A stretch of DNA of 64,000 nucleotides, taken from the NCBI RefSeq assembly GCF_963678635.1, contig NC_087071.1, positions 18,475,613 through 18,539,612 on the forward strand. Reading direction: 5' to 3'. The notes beneath the pieces were generated by a model. That model made no database searches. It was not told where the DNA came from and was given only the letters and a program-made list of their open reading frames with translations. The stretch is from Symsagittifera roscoffensis (lineage: Eukaryota; Xenacoelomorpha; Acoela; Convolutidae). Positions 35,665 through 44,093 of this stretch are shown in pieces. Made by a program: the position numbers and the translations under genes. Position 1 is the stretch's first letter; each line of letters starts with the position of its first letter.

Positions 35665-35667
<3 letters not shown>
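34168..35667 (-). pseudogene. LINE ORF N-terminal part: 2A motif, PHD finger, endonuclease
   Basis: The ATG at 35667 is the last ATG of the GAT repeat and runs into MACACVPSERDK. About 100 residues later the frame has ITRAGDVEKNPGP, then CGECRKKV...CTWCEQWIHQGC...CTKC, a PHD-like Cys4-His-Cys3 finger. A Glu/Pro-rich linker with repeated 'ENPAQ' blocks follows, then the apurinic-type endonuclease: ITVTAWNLQGLSDHERN, IILISELRSKS, GIVLSGEALKSW, IISVYQPLWSNG, VLIIGGDHNAHIG. The frame shifts in the ANNRSRRRP stretch (about 34230) and ends at 34168, so the endonuclease continues in the frame of 33453-34100. Confidence 0.85.
35362..35388 (-). other. 2A-type ribosome-skipping motif GDVEKNPGP in the LINE ORF
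   Basis: These nine codons on the minus strand match the 2A consensus D-(V/I)-E-x-N-P-G-P with the preceding Gly. In viruses and in some APE-type non-LTR retrotransposons such a motif makes the ribosome skip the Gly-Pro bond and release the upstream peptide. Here it would separate a leader of about 100 residues from the PHD-endonuclease-RT polyprotein. Confidence 0.85.

Positions 35668-35709
<42 letters not shown>
35665..35709. repeat. (GAT)15 microsatellite at LINE 5' junction
   Basis: Fifteen CAT units on the plus strand. In the Polinton frame they encode poly-Asp after LPLTSQ; in the LINE frame they encode poly-Met and supply its start codon. Confidence 0.95.
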
Positions 35710-35710
<1 letters not shown>

Positions 35711-36242
35711 GTCTTGAGAAGTGAGAGGGAGAGCTTGTTTTTGTGGATTGTTTTCTGCTTTGGCAAGAATAGGTGGTTCAGGGGTTGAGGGAATGACTGC
35801 TGGCGTATCAATGGCTGATGTTGTTGTTCTCGCTGATTCATTTAGTGGTCTCAAACGGTTCAAATATGATAGTTGCGGTTTCTTGTGTTTGATTGAGTTG
35901 TCAAGCAAAATCTGTGCTGCATGTGGTTGATCTCTGATGTACATATGCTTTGGAATTAGGACAAATTCTTCTGCTGCAATTTCTATGCAGTCAAATACTT
36001 GAAGCAAAAATAAAGTATTTGTCTGATGAGATAAAATCCTTGTTTGCTCAGTATAATAGCTCAAGTTTTGGATTGATTAAAATTTTGTATGCTGTTTCGA
36101 ATTTATTGAGGTTTGGGATACTGACAGGCACATTACCGTTGACTACATTGAGCAAGCATTCACAAACAACTGATATGATTTGACTATTTGATGTTTTTTT
36201 TCTAATGAAGCCTCGTAGTTGAGTTGGGTTCAACTGTACCAT
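35710..36242 (-). pseudogene. Virion-type Polinton protein, 5' part (split by LINE)
   Basis: ATG at 36242 (MVQLNPTQLRGFIRKK) overlaps the end of the ATPase by about 40 bp. The frame has a conserved block VVCECLLNVVNGNVPVS, typical of a small Polinton protein next to the ATPase, then reaches a stop near 36048. After a one-base shift it continues TNTLFLLQVFDCIEIAAEEFVLIPKHMY, a Pro/Thr-rich segment, and LPLTSQ leading into poly-Asp at 35709. It is interrupted there by the LINE; the 3' part resumes at 30700. The protein is probably a virion or core component by position, but its role is not established. Confidence 0.6.
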
Positions 36243-36968
36243 GTGCTGCAGAATAATTAATTTTTTCGCGTTCAATTGTGATGGGTGTCACTTCTGCTTT
36301 ATCTAAAGGTAAATAGAAAATTGACGGACCAGGTGGTATTATGTTTGAACAGTATCTGAGACAGTCTGATGTTTGGGTATCTAAATCTTTTAATAGATGT
36401 CCGAAGCTGTCCTTTGTAGCCAGTTCATACGATTGACGTAAGAATTTAGGTGCATTAAGTTGCCTTCCGAGGTGATCAAGTTGCTGAATATCACGAGGTG
36501 ATTTGAATAAAATGATGTGAGATGTGTTTAAATCAATAGTTCGTGACCATCGGCTTTGTTGGAATAAATTATGTTTAACATAAATAAAATCTAAGCCCCT
36601 GTGTCTTCCTGCTGTTGCTAATTTAACGAATTCTTTATCATTGTATATTTATTCGCATGAGTCATCAAACACTAACAGAATGTTTTCAATCGATCGAATC
36701 CGTCAAATTATACAAATTCAATATGAATTCTGCGAGCGTTTAACTCGTCCATAACTACAGGTTGAATATCTTTGTAAAAAAATAACAATCTTTCAAATTT
36801 GGGATAAAATGATCTTCCTGTCAATAGCTTGAAAATCAACTCTGTTTTTCCGGATCCTGACGGTCCTACAACTGCCATAAACAGTCTTGTCGACGTATCA
36901 ATAATTTTATTCATATCCTTGGGTTTGGTAGCACGTACCCAACTAAACCAGACACTATTGAAAACCAA
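36202..36968 (-). pseudogene. Polinton genome-packaging ATPase, broken
   Basis: A FtsK/HerA-type (A32-like) ATPase that would pump DNA into the capsid. Walker A is intact: VVGPSGSGKTEL. It is followed by FERLLFFYKDIQP. After a stop at 36708 and a shift, Walker B appears as NILLVFDDSCE, then a TAA at 36649-36651 with the frame open beyond it: FVKLATAGRHRGLDFIYVKHNLF (sensor region), SHIILFKSPRD, SFGHLLKDLDTQTSDCLRYCSNI, ending at TAG 36202. The frame has no ATG at its far end; ATG 36914 (MNKIIDTS) is the first in-frame candidate, although residues before it look conserved. There is one shift and one nonsense change in total. Neighbours are the membrane protein upstream and the virion-type protein downstream (overlap). 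Confidence 0.85.
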
Positions 36969-36987
36969 ACTGACGTTTCTTCACAGA

Positions 36988-37188
36988 TTATTGGCGTCCA
37001 AGAAAGTTTATAGATGCAAAAGTAAGTAAAACGAAAATTAAAATCATTTGAGACATAAAAACTACTTCTGATCTGGGGACTGTAACATCATTACAAAACT
37101 TCCAAGATTTTTTTTCAGTGTTTGTTTGATCATAAGCAAAATCGGTAACTATAGTAGCATCAGGCTCACCAATAGCTAATTCAGTCAT
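36988..37188 (-). CDS. Small Polinton membrane protein
   Basis: A 66-codon intact frame: polar N-terminus, then a single hydrophobic span MILIFVLLTFASINFL near the C-terminus, fitting a tail-anchored or type II small membrane protein. Small one-span proteins are common between capsid and ATPase genes in Polintons and related viruses. Function is unknown. It lies just upstream of the ATPase on the same strand. Confidence 0.5.
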   Translation of the reverse strand: MTELAIGEPDATIVTDFAYDQTNTEKKSWKFCNDVTVPRSEVVFMSQMILIFVLLTFASINFLGRQ

Positions 37189-37399
37189 TCAGTTGTTCGA
37201 TTTATATTTTTCTCTCTCACTGGTTCTTTGTAACTCCTCTCTATCTATAACACTAGTACCTTAATGAGAATTAAAAAATGTGTTCTTGTCATAAAATATG
37301 TATTATCTATACTTCAGAACAATAAAAAATCTCGTATCGAGTATAACTTCTAGAGTCATTAGTTATGTCATTGTCATTGTCATGCAGCATTTCCACAAC

Positions 37400-37831
37400 T
37401 TAATTGGCTGGCACATATTCAGTTTTTGCATGAAATACAATTTTCTTTACAGAGTTCTCTTTTACTAGTTTCTGATCTTCCTCAGGTAGGTCACTGCTTT
37501 GAAGATCCATTTGAACTCCGGGTTGACGTTTGGGCACTAAGACTAACCTGGGAAGACATACTCCTTGTTTGTTGGCCAACATTTTGACTAAACTTGTGTC
37601 GTTGAAAATAGATGAATTGGTCAATCACTGGGAAAAAATTCTTAAAATAGTCAATTCGTCTCCTGGGAGAATAATTTGTCCTTTCCGCTGCACAACTTGA
37701 CCTCGGCAATTGATTTGTTCTGTTCTGGTCAAAGTTATTTTGATATCACTCTCTGGTGTCATCCAAGACAAGAACACTAAATTTGGAGATTGGTACATCT
37801 CCGGTTTTGCTAGTCTTTCGTTGTTGCTCAT
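37400..37831 (-). pseudogene. Unknown Polinton gene with a single in-frame TGA
   Basis: The frame starts at ATG 37831 (MSNNERLAKPEMYQSPN), reaches TGA at 37625-37627 and continues open in the same frame to 37400, about 143 codons. The first half looks beta-rich (PESDIKITLTRTEQINCRGQVVQRKGQIILPGDELTIL); the second half is Lys/Leu-rich and helical. I do not recognise a domain. It begins 3 bp after the stop of the gene at 37835-38317, so the two were probably co-transcribed. Confidence 0.5.
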
Positions 37832-37834
37832 TTG

Positions 37835-38317
37835 TCAGCCAATCAAAAAAGACCTTCGTTTTTTCAGGGAACAGTGATTCCTAGAGTTATAATTAGGTTG
37901 TAAATGTCTATTGCAAGATGGATATTTCTTTAAATGTAAGTTTTCAATTCTCGGGCAACCCAATTCATCAAGATTCACAGCCTGTCGATCCAAGTACTTT
38001 GCAAGGAGTTCAGCCTTCTCTTTTCCTTTGGCGTAAAATACAGTGTTAGGATTTCTCAAAACAAAATTTTGAATAATCTGATTTAGATTTAAATATAAAA
38101 AATCTCCGCTTTCCCAGTGAATTCCGTGCAAGTATTGTGTTAACCAGTTGTACGCTTTTTGTTCAGCTTTGGGTAGTGAGTTGAAAGGGACTGGAGGTAG
38201 AAAAATAAGAGAGTCGCTATATTCAAAAGTCGTAATGGCTATTTCTTTAACTATAAAGGTACTTCTTTTATAGCGAAATCCTTCCAAATCTATGACGACT
38301 GATCGTTTGCTCAACAT
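37835..38317 (-). CDS. Conserved Polinton protein, DEDD-exonuclease-like, intact
   Basis: An intact frame of 160 codons. It opens with VVIDLEGFRYKRSTFIVKEIAI: a strand carrying Asp-x-Glu and then another strand, as in DEDD-family 3'-5' exonucleases. Further blocks are FYAKGKEKAELLAKYL and VNLDELGCPRIENL, followed by a Cys/His cluster near the C-terminus (SCNRH...NHC). The family is widespread in Polintons and has no settled function that I know; the exonuclease reading is inferred from the DxE strand only. The start overlaps the previous gene's stop by 7 bp. Confidence 0.6.
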   Translation of the reverse strand: MLSKRSVVIDLEGFRYKRSTFIVKEIAITTFEYSDSLIFLPPVPFNSLPKAEQKAYNWLTQYLHGIHWESGDFLYLNLNQIIQNFVLRNPNTVFYAKGKEKAELLAKYLDRQAVNLDELGCPRIENLHLKKYPSCNRHLQPNYNSRNHCSLKKRRSFLIG

Positions 38318-38746
38318 TCTAATAACTGATAGAGTTCTGGTCTGGTTAGTTTGACGAATAAACAGAAAGTAATACCGCTCAAGTGACCAATCAGACTGCT
38401 GTTACACTTCCAGGGTAACATATAGCAGTAAGTGGGACCCGTGTTGTAAACTTCGTCAACAAAACCTGCAGCGTCGTGTAAAATTGCATGCAGACGTAGT
38501 ATTTTTGAATCTTTTAAATATTTGTCCAAGGAAGAGTCGTCTATGCCAATAAGACCTCCATATGGCCTAAGTCCAAAAGCTACGTCATAATTTAAATCGT
38601 TTTCACTGGAAAAAAAACAGAGAACATGCAGCCAGAAAGTAATTCCGACGGTCAGAAATTTCCGGATAGTTTTTTTTCACAGTCAAATAAATCTCATGAA
38701 TGATTTCCAAGTCTGTTGAGGTAACTCTACATTTTTCCAATTCCAT
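38311..38746 (-). pseudogene. Conserved Polinton protein of unknown function, homopolymer slip
   Basis: ATG at 38746 begins MELEKCRVTSTDLEIIHEIY and runs to LAACSLFFF. There an eight-base A run (plus 38610-38617) shifts the frame. The continuing frame reads SENDLNYDVAFGLRPYGGLIGIDD and then KYLKDSKILRLHAILHDAAGFVDEVYNTGPTYC...GHLSGITFC, ending at 38311. A Gly/Tyr-rich middle and the GPTYCY...PW block look conserved, but I cannot assign a domain. The run TTTTTTTTCCAG could in principle be an acceptor, but a one-base slip explains the data more simply. It is the first gene of the minus-strand cluster. Confidence 0.55.
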
Positions 38747-39242
38747 TTTTTTCCAACACTCTTTGAGCCTGCTGAATTTCAAAACAGTGGAAATGAAAGT
38801 ATCCGTTTAGATGCCAACAGCTGATATCTACAACTCGGTCATATACATTGAATTAGACCATCAGCTTTTTTCATATATTTTTAACATTTTAGTAAACATG
38901 AATTTTCAGTCTGCGCTTTCTTTTTTCTTTCAATCAGCTTAGTGACAATGTCAAACAAGAAGTCAAATCTAGTCAATTTCAAAAGTAGTATTCGACAAAT
39001 CAAATGTTTTTACCAGTTTTTGTTTCCAAATCAAACTCAAAATTTCTAAACTGGTTGAGAATAACACGCAGCTAAAAGTACAATTTATTTTGTCTGTGTT
39101 CTCGTGATGAGCGTATTTTAAACTCGGGGAAAATTTAGGGAAAGTTTAGCACAATTATCACCTTCCGAAACCTGCTGTTCCAAAAATTTTTATTTGATGA
39201 ACAATTTAAATGTGATTTAAAATGTTAATTTGCTTGTTTTAG
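38747..39242. other. Right flank of Polinton cluster, end not located
   Basis: About 500 bp of AT-rich DNA between the last Polinton gene and the next host exon. One Polinton terminal repeat should lie here. I could not match it to any inverted copy near 18.1-18.3 kb, so the end may be deleted or too diverged. Confidence 0.4.
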
Positions 39243-39698
39243 ATTCCATCATACATCGAAACTGTAAAAATCCCTTTCGGGGGACTAGTGCTCATAAACA
39301 ATCCTGTTGAAGAAATTCACGTCAGATATAAGGCTGGGCCCGATCCTGAGGTGCTGGTGGTGAAGGAGCTGTGGGTCAAACCGCGCCAGTGAGCCAAGGG
39401 GAAACCCCTTCCCCGGACTTTCGTCCCTGGGTCGCCCGAGTGGGAACTCCTCTCTGAGCAACTCAGGGACGTGGTCGCCCTCGGGGGTTGGATTGCCTAC
39501 AGGGCTTCTGATCTGCTGGTGCTGATGTACAGCCCAGCAGCCTCTATTTATTCTTATCTCTTCTTATAAAGAAGAGGTTTTTCTTTACCAAATTTTATTT
39601 TTTTAGCCCCCTTCCTCAACATCCCCCTTTCTTATTTTCTTTAATTTGATTATTATGATTATTATTATTACCAATCCTTCGACGAACTCAACTTTCGG
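39243..39698 (+). CDS. Host exon split by a GC-rich insertion
   Basis: The acceptor gcttgttttag opens a frame IPSYIETVKIPFGGLVLINNP then VEEIHVRYKA, which looks like a beta-sandwich continuation. At about 39336 the DNA becomes GC-rich and runs as an insertion to about 39665. A coding-like piece (ccaatccttcgacgaactc) and a strong donor TTTCGG|GTAAGT at 39699 follow. The exon would be about 125 bp without the insertion. The phase after 17604 does not join it directly (phase 1 gives a stop), so an exon between is missing or unrecognised. With the insertion in place the exon is probably dead or retained as a long UTR. Confidence 0.45.
39336..39665 (+). mobile_element. GC-rich retroelement-like insertion with ATT-rich tail
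   Basis: A 200 bp block much richer in GC than anything nearby (for example ggcccgatcctgaggtgctgg, gtcgccctcgggggttgg), then a T-rich section and a tail of gattattatgattattatt. This shape, a GC-rich body with a simple A/T tail, is typical of the 3' end of a LINE or a SINE. It is not the same as the LINE at 30.7-35.7 kb. The tail part recurs at 41857 through the 2.27 kb duplication. Confidence 0.45.
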
Positions 39699-41822
39699 GT
39701 AAGTAATTCTTATTTTTTTCAAATAGATCATTCATTTTTGCCTTAATAGAGGTGGCGGCCAACGCACTTGACGAATTTTCCTTTCTTCGAGATTCAGCAA
39801 TAAAACATGCATTTTTGAAGGAAATCGTTCACCGCAGCCAACAGTTAAGCTACGCTGCCAAAATCTTGGCTTTCCTATATACCATATAGTTTGGTTGCAT
39901 ATAATAGGTATATAACGTCATTTTACATGTAAACAAGCCAATACCCCCAAACTTTAGAAGGGAAAACATGCACCAACCAAAACTTAATTCCATTCCCATT
40001 TCCATAAAGTGGCTGGAAAATTACCAATCTTAACCCCCCTTAAAACATGCGTGCCTGAAAAAGTAGGGGCTTTAACCCCTTTGGGGGTTAAAAGTGGTAA
40101 GTACAACGGCACACTGAATTTTTGGGGGGGGGGGGTTAAAAGTCGTCATTTTCCTAGCCACTTTTACTATACTACTATGGAATTAATCACATGAAATAGC
40201 TGTTTTCCTAAGAGTATCATCTAGAATATAATATGTACTAGATCTGAGGGGGAAGTGCGCGCCAAAAAACGCGTTTTTTGGTCAAATTTTTTCAAAAAGT
40301 ACCTGAAACGCTTTTTTGGCTTTTTTTCAAAACTCAACCGGCGGCGCACAAAATATGGTCTTTACAGTGATTTCTGAGAGCTCAAAAAATCAGTTTGGCC
40401 GACCTAAAAATTTTTTCAAAATCCGTAACCCCTTCGAGAAAAAGATCTAGATTCAAAGGATGCACATTTTTTTAAGATAAATTGTTTTGTGTGAAGAAGG
40501 AAGTTTAAAGCAGAGAAAAAAAGTGAATAAAAGTATGGCTTTCAAGACCATGCCAAGGTTAAAACATGACCTGAAATAACACCCTGAAAAAAATCGAATC
40601 GGAAGTTCCTTATAACTGAAAAAGCTATCATCAGAACCGTCCAAAATCCAATCTAATAAATAAAACAAACGAAATCCCATTGAAACTCAGTTGAAGCCTA
40701 CAAACAAAACTCAAAATAATGAAAAAGTTTACGATTGAATTGCATTAAACAAATACGAAGTTGCGTCGGAAACTCCCACAAAATACGCTAGTTTCAAAGT
40801 ACGCCAACAAAAAATAGCGGACAAAATTTTGAAAAAGTAAGCTCGGACTTTGTGAAAATTTCAAGGTCTCATCGCTTTGTGAAGTTATTTTTATAATTCA
40901 CTATCAAATTGAACTGTACGAAACTTAAACCTTTTTTACATGTCACAATATACAGGCCCAAAGACTTTCGGAAAAGCTTAATATAAAAAGACCACACTGA
41001 AACCTGGTAGAGTTGTTAAATACCACAAATGGAAGAACATGATTTCAATCAAAACTCCAAACAAAATTTAACAGAAAAAACTTTTTGATTTGAAACGCCA
41101 TTATCAGAACGTTCTGAAATTTAGTTTAAAAAAACAACAAAGGAAACCCTAATGAAGCATATTTCAAGCATTCTTACAAAGCCCTATATTTGAAAAAAAG
41201 CATTACGACAGAACTGAATATACTTTTAACACAATTGCATTCAAAGCAGCCTTAAAGTCATTGCGAAAGTTGTAGCTGAAATCCGCTTACAGTTCCCAAA
41301 AGACACTATTTGGCCTCGAATTGCTACGCTGATGTCAATGTACTCGCAAAACAAGCTGTAAATTTAAAAAGCTCACAAAAAACAAACTGTGGTCTCAGGA
41401 TAATCTCAACTTTTTATTTTTTGGTGCAACTTTTTTTGTTTTTGTGTTTCACAAAAAAAACTTCTAAAGTTTCTTCGGAATCTACAGAAAAAAAGTTGGT
41501 TTTTTTGCGTTTTTGTTTCTGGAACTTTGTTCTTTTTTGCTTGGAAACTCAAAACCACGATAAATTATCAATTGCGAGAAAGTATCACCACCAACAAAAA
41601 TGGCTTCTCAAATAAACTTTCCCAAACTTAAGTGCAAACCTGGGGTCTTTTCCGTTATACGGCCCAACATAGATATAATTTTTTTTAAAAAAAACCGAGA
41701 ACTAAAGAGACAAGAATGATCAGTTCTAATTAGTTGAAAATGAAAACAGCCGAGACAAATGCTGGAAAACATTATTACAAAGAAGCTCTTTTCTCCAAAA
41801 TGACCGAAAACCATGCAATTTT
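39590..41822. repeat. 2.27 kb tandem duplication, copy A
   Basis: Begins aaattttatttttttagcccc and ends gaaaaccatgcaatttt; nearly identical to 41857-44093. It contains the end of the split host exon with its donor, one MITE-like copy, and non-coding intron sequence. The open frames 40453-40680 and 41310-41615 recur in copy B at +2272 and have no recognised domain. The junction to copy B is a short run of (ttttat) repeats (41823-41856). Confidence 0.9.
39958..40176 (-). repeat. Palindromic MITE-like repeat, copy 2
   Basis: Reverse-complement copy of 17868-18088, with the C run appearing as a G run at about 40128. The ends are aagggaaaacatgcacc and tttactatactact. Confidence 0.8.
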
Positions 41823-41856
41823 TATTTTATTTTATTTTATATTTTTTTTTATTTAT

Positions 41857-44093
41857 AAATTTTATTTTTTTAGCCCCCTTCCTCAACATCCCCCTTTCTT
41901 ATTTTCTTTAATTTGATTATTATGATTATTATTATTACCAATCCTTCGACGAACTCAACTTTCGGGTAAGTAATTCTTAATTTTTTTAAAATAGATCATT
42001 CATTTTTGCCTTAATAGAGGTGGCGGCCAACGCACTTGACGAATTTTCCTTTCTTCGAGATTCAGCAATAAAACATGCATTTTTGAAGGAAATCGTTCAC
42101 CGCAGCCAACAGTTAAGCTACGCTGCCAAAATCTTGGCTTTCCTATATACCATATAGTTTGGTTGCATATAATAGGTATATAACGTCATTTTACATGTAA
42201 ACAAGCCAATACCCCCAAACTTTAGAAGGGAAAACATGCACCAACCAAAACTTAATTCCATTCCCATTTCCATAAAGTGGCTGGAAAATTACCAATCTTA
42301 ACCCCCCTTAAAACATGCGTGCCTGAAAAAGTAGGGGCTTTAACCCCTTTGGGGGTTAAAAGTGGTAAGTACAACGGCACACTGAATTTTTGGGGGGGGG
42401 GGGGGGGTTAAAAGTCGTCATTTTTCTAGCCACTTTTACTATACTACTATGGAATTAATCACATGAAATAGCTGTTTTCCTAAGAGTATCATCTAGAATA
42501 TAATATGTACTAGATCTGAGGGGGAAGTGCGCGCCAAAAAACGCGTTTTTTGGTCAAATTTTTTCAAAAAGTACCTGAAACGCTTTTTTGGCTTTTTTTC
42601 AAAACTCAACCGGCGGCGCACAAAATATGGTCTTTACAGTGATTTCTGAGAGCTCAAAAAATCAGTTTGGCCGACCTAAAAATTTTTTCAAAATCCGTAA
42701 CCCCTTCGAGAAAAAGATCTAGATTCAAAGGATGCACATTTTTTTAAGATAAATTGTTTTGTGTGAAGAAGGAAGTTTAAAGCAGAGAAAAAAAGTGAAT
42801 AAAAGTATGGCTTTCAAGACCATGCCAAGGTTAAAACATGACCTGAAATAACACCCTGAAAAAAATCGAATCGGAAGTTCCTTATAACTGAAAAAGCTAT
42901 CATCAGAACCGTCCAAAATCCAATCTAATAAATAAAACAAACGAAATCCCATTGAAACTCAGTTGAAGCCTACAAACAAAACTCAAAATAATGAAAAAGT
43001 TTACGATTGAATTGCATTAAACAAATACGAAGTTGCGTCGGAAACTCCCACAAAATACGCTAGTTTCAAAGTACGCCAACAAAAAATAGCGGACAAAATT
43101 TTGAAAAAGTAAGCTCGGACTTTGTGAAAATTTCAAGGTCTCATCGCTTTGTGAAGTTATTTTTATAATTCACTATCAAATTGAACTGTACGAAACTTAA
43201 ACCTTTTTTACATGTCACAATATACAGGCCCAAAGACTTTCGGAAAAGCTTAATATAAAAAGACCACACTGAAACCTGGTAGAGTTGTTAAATACCACAA
43301 ATGGAAGAACATGATTTCAATCAAAACTCCAAACAAAATTTAACAGAAAAAACTTTTTGATTTGAAACGCCATTATCAGAACGTTCTGAAATTTAGTTTA
43401 AAAAAACAACAAAGGAAACCCTAATGAAGCATATTTCAAGCATTCTTACAAAGCCCTATATTTGAAAAAAAGCATTACGACAGAACTGAATATACTTTTA
43501 ACACAATTGCATTCAAAGCAGCCTTAAAGTCATTGCGAAAGTTGTAGCTGAAATCCGCTTACAGTTCCCAAAAGACACTATTTGGCCTCGAATTGCTACG
43601 CTGATGTCAATGTACTCGCAAAACAAGCTGTAAATTTAAAAAGCTCACAAAAAACAAACTGTGGTCTCAGGATAATCTCAACTTTTTATTTTTTGGTGCA
43701 ACTTTTTTTGTTTTTGTGTTTCACAAAAAAAACTTCTAAAGTTTCTTCGGAATCTACAGAAAAAAAGTTGGTTTTTTTGCGTTTTTGTTTCTGGAACTTT
43801 GTTCTTTTTTGCTTGGAAACTCAAAACCACGATAAATTATCAATTGCGAGAAAGTATCACCACCAACAAAAATGGCTTCTCAAATAAACTTTCCCAAACT
43901 TAAGTGCAAACCTGGGGTCTTTTCCGTTATACGGCCCAACATAGATATAATTTTTTTAAAAAAAACCGAGAACTAAAGAGACAAGAATGATCAGTTCTAA
44001 TTAGTTGAAAATGAAAACAGCCGAGACAAATGCTGGAAAACATTATTACAAAGAAGCTCTTTTCTCCAAAATGACCGAAAACCATGCAATTTT
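41857..44093. repeat. 2.27 kb tandem duplication, copy B
   Basis: Near-identical to 39590-41822; the main difference is a longer G run (about 42392). Its last ~350 bp occur a third time at 46332 onward through the 2592 bp duplication. Confidence 0.9.
42226..42448 (-). repeat. Palindromic MITE-like repeat, copy 3
   Basis: Same as the copy at 39958-40176, carried along by the 2.27 kb duplication; differs mainly in the length of the G run. Confidence 0.85.

Larger units (their letters stand above)
18346..38746 (-). mobile_element. Polinton/Maverick virus-like transposon (degraded), with nested LINE
   Basis: The block carries the hallmark Polinton gene set in one cluster: protein-primed PolB, retroviral-type integrase, FtsK/HerA-type packaging ATPase, major and minor capsid proteins, and small conserved virion-type genes. 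Nearly all are on the minus strand, with two genes on the plus strand (25.4-26.5 kb). Without the 5.0 kb nested LINE it would be about 15.4 kb of coding span, within the usual Polinton size. Terminal inverted repeats and a 6 bp target duplication could not be located, so the given ends are only the outermost coding bases. It sits between host exons ending at 17604 and beginning at 39243, in an intron. Most genes are broken, so this copy is a fossil. Confidence 0.85.

Noticed and set aside
38590-38617. Intron with acceptor TTTTTTTTCCAG in the 38311-38746 gene
   Set aside because: No matching donor was found in the upstream frame; one base removed from the A8 run restores continuity.
18346-38746. 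A changed genetic code explaining the in-frame stops
   Set aside because: TAA, TAG and TGA all occur inside frames and coexist with frameshifts; nearby host exons and the tRNA look standard.
17868-40176. Inverted 220 bp copies at 17868 and 39958 as the Polinton terminal inverted repeats
   Set aside because: Orientation and first bases fit, but a host-type exon (39243-39335) lies inside the interval, no 6 bp target duplication is present (cttgtt against atggaa), and each copy is itself palindromic like an independent MITE. Left open as a finding, not used to define the ends.
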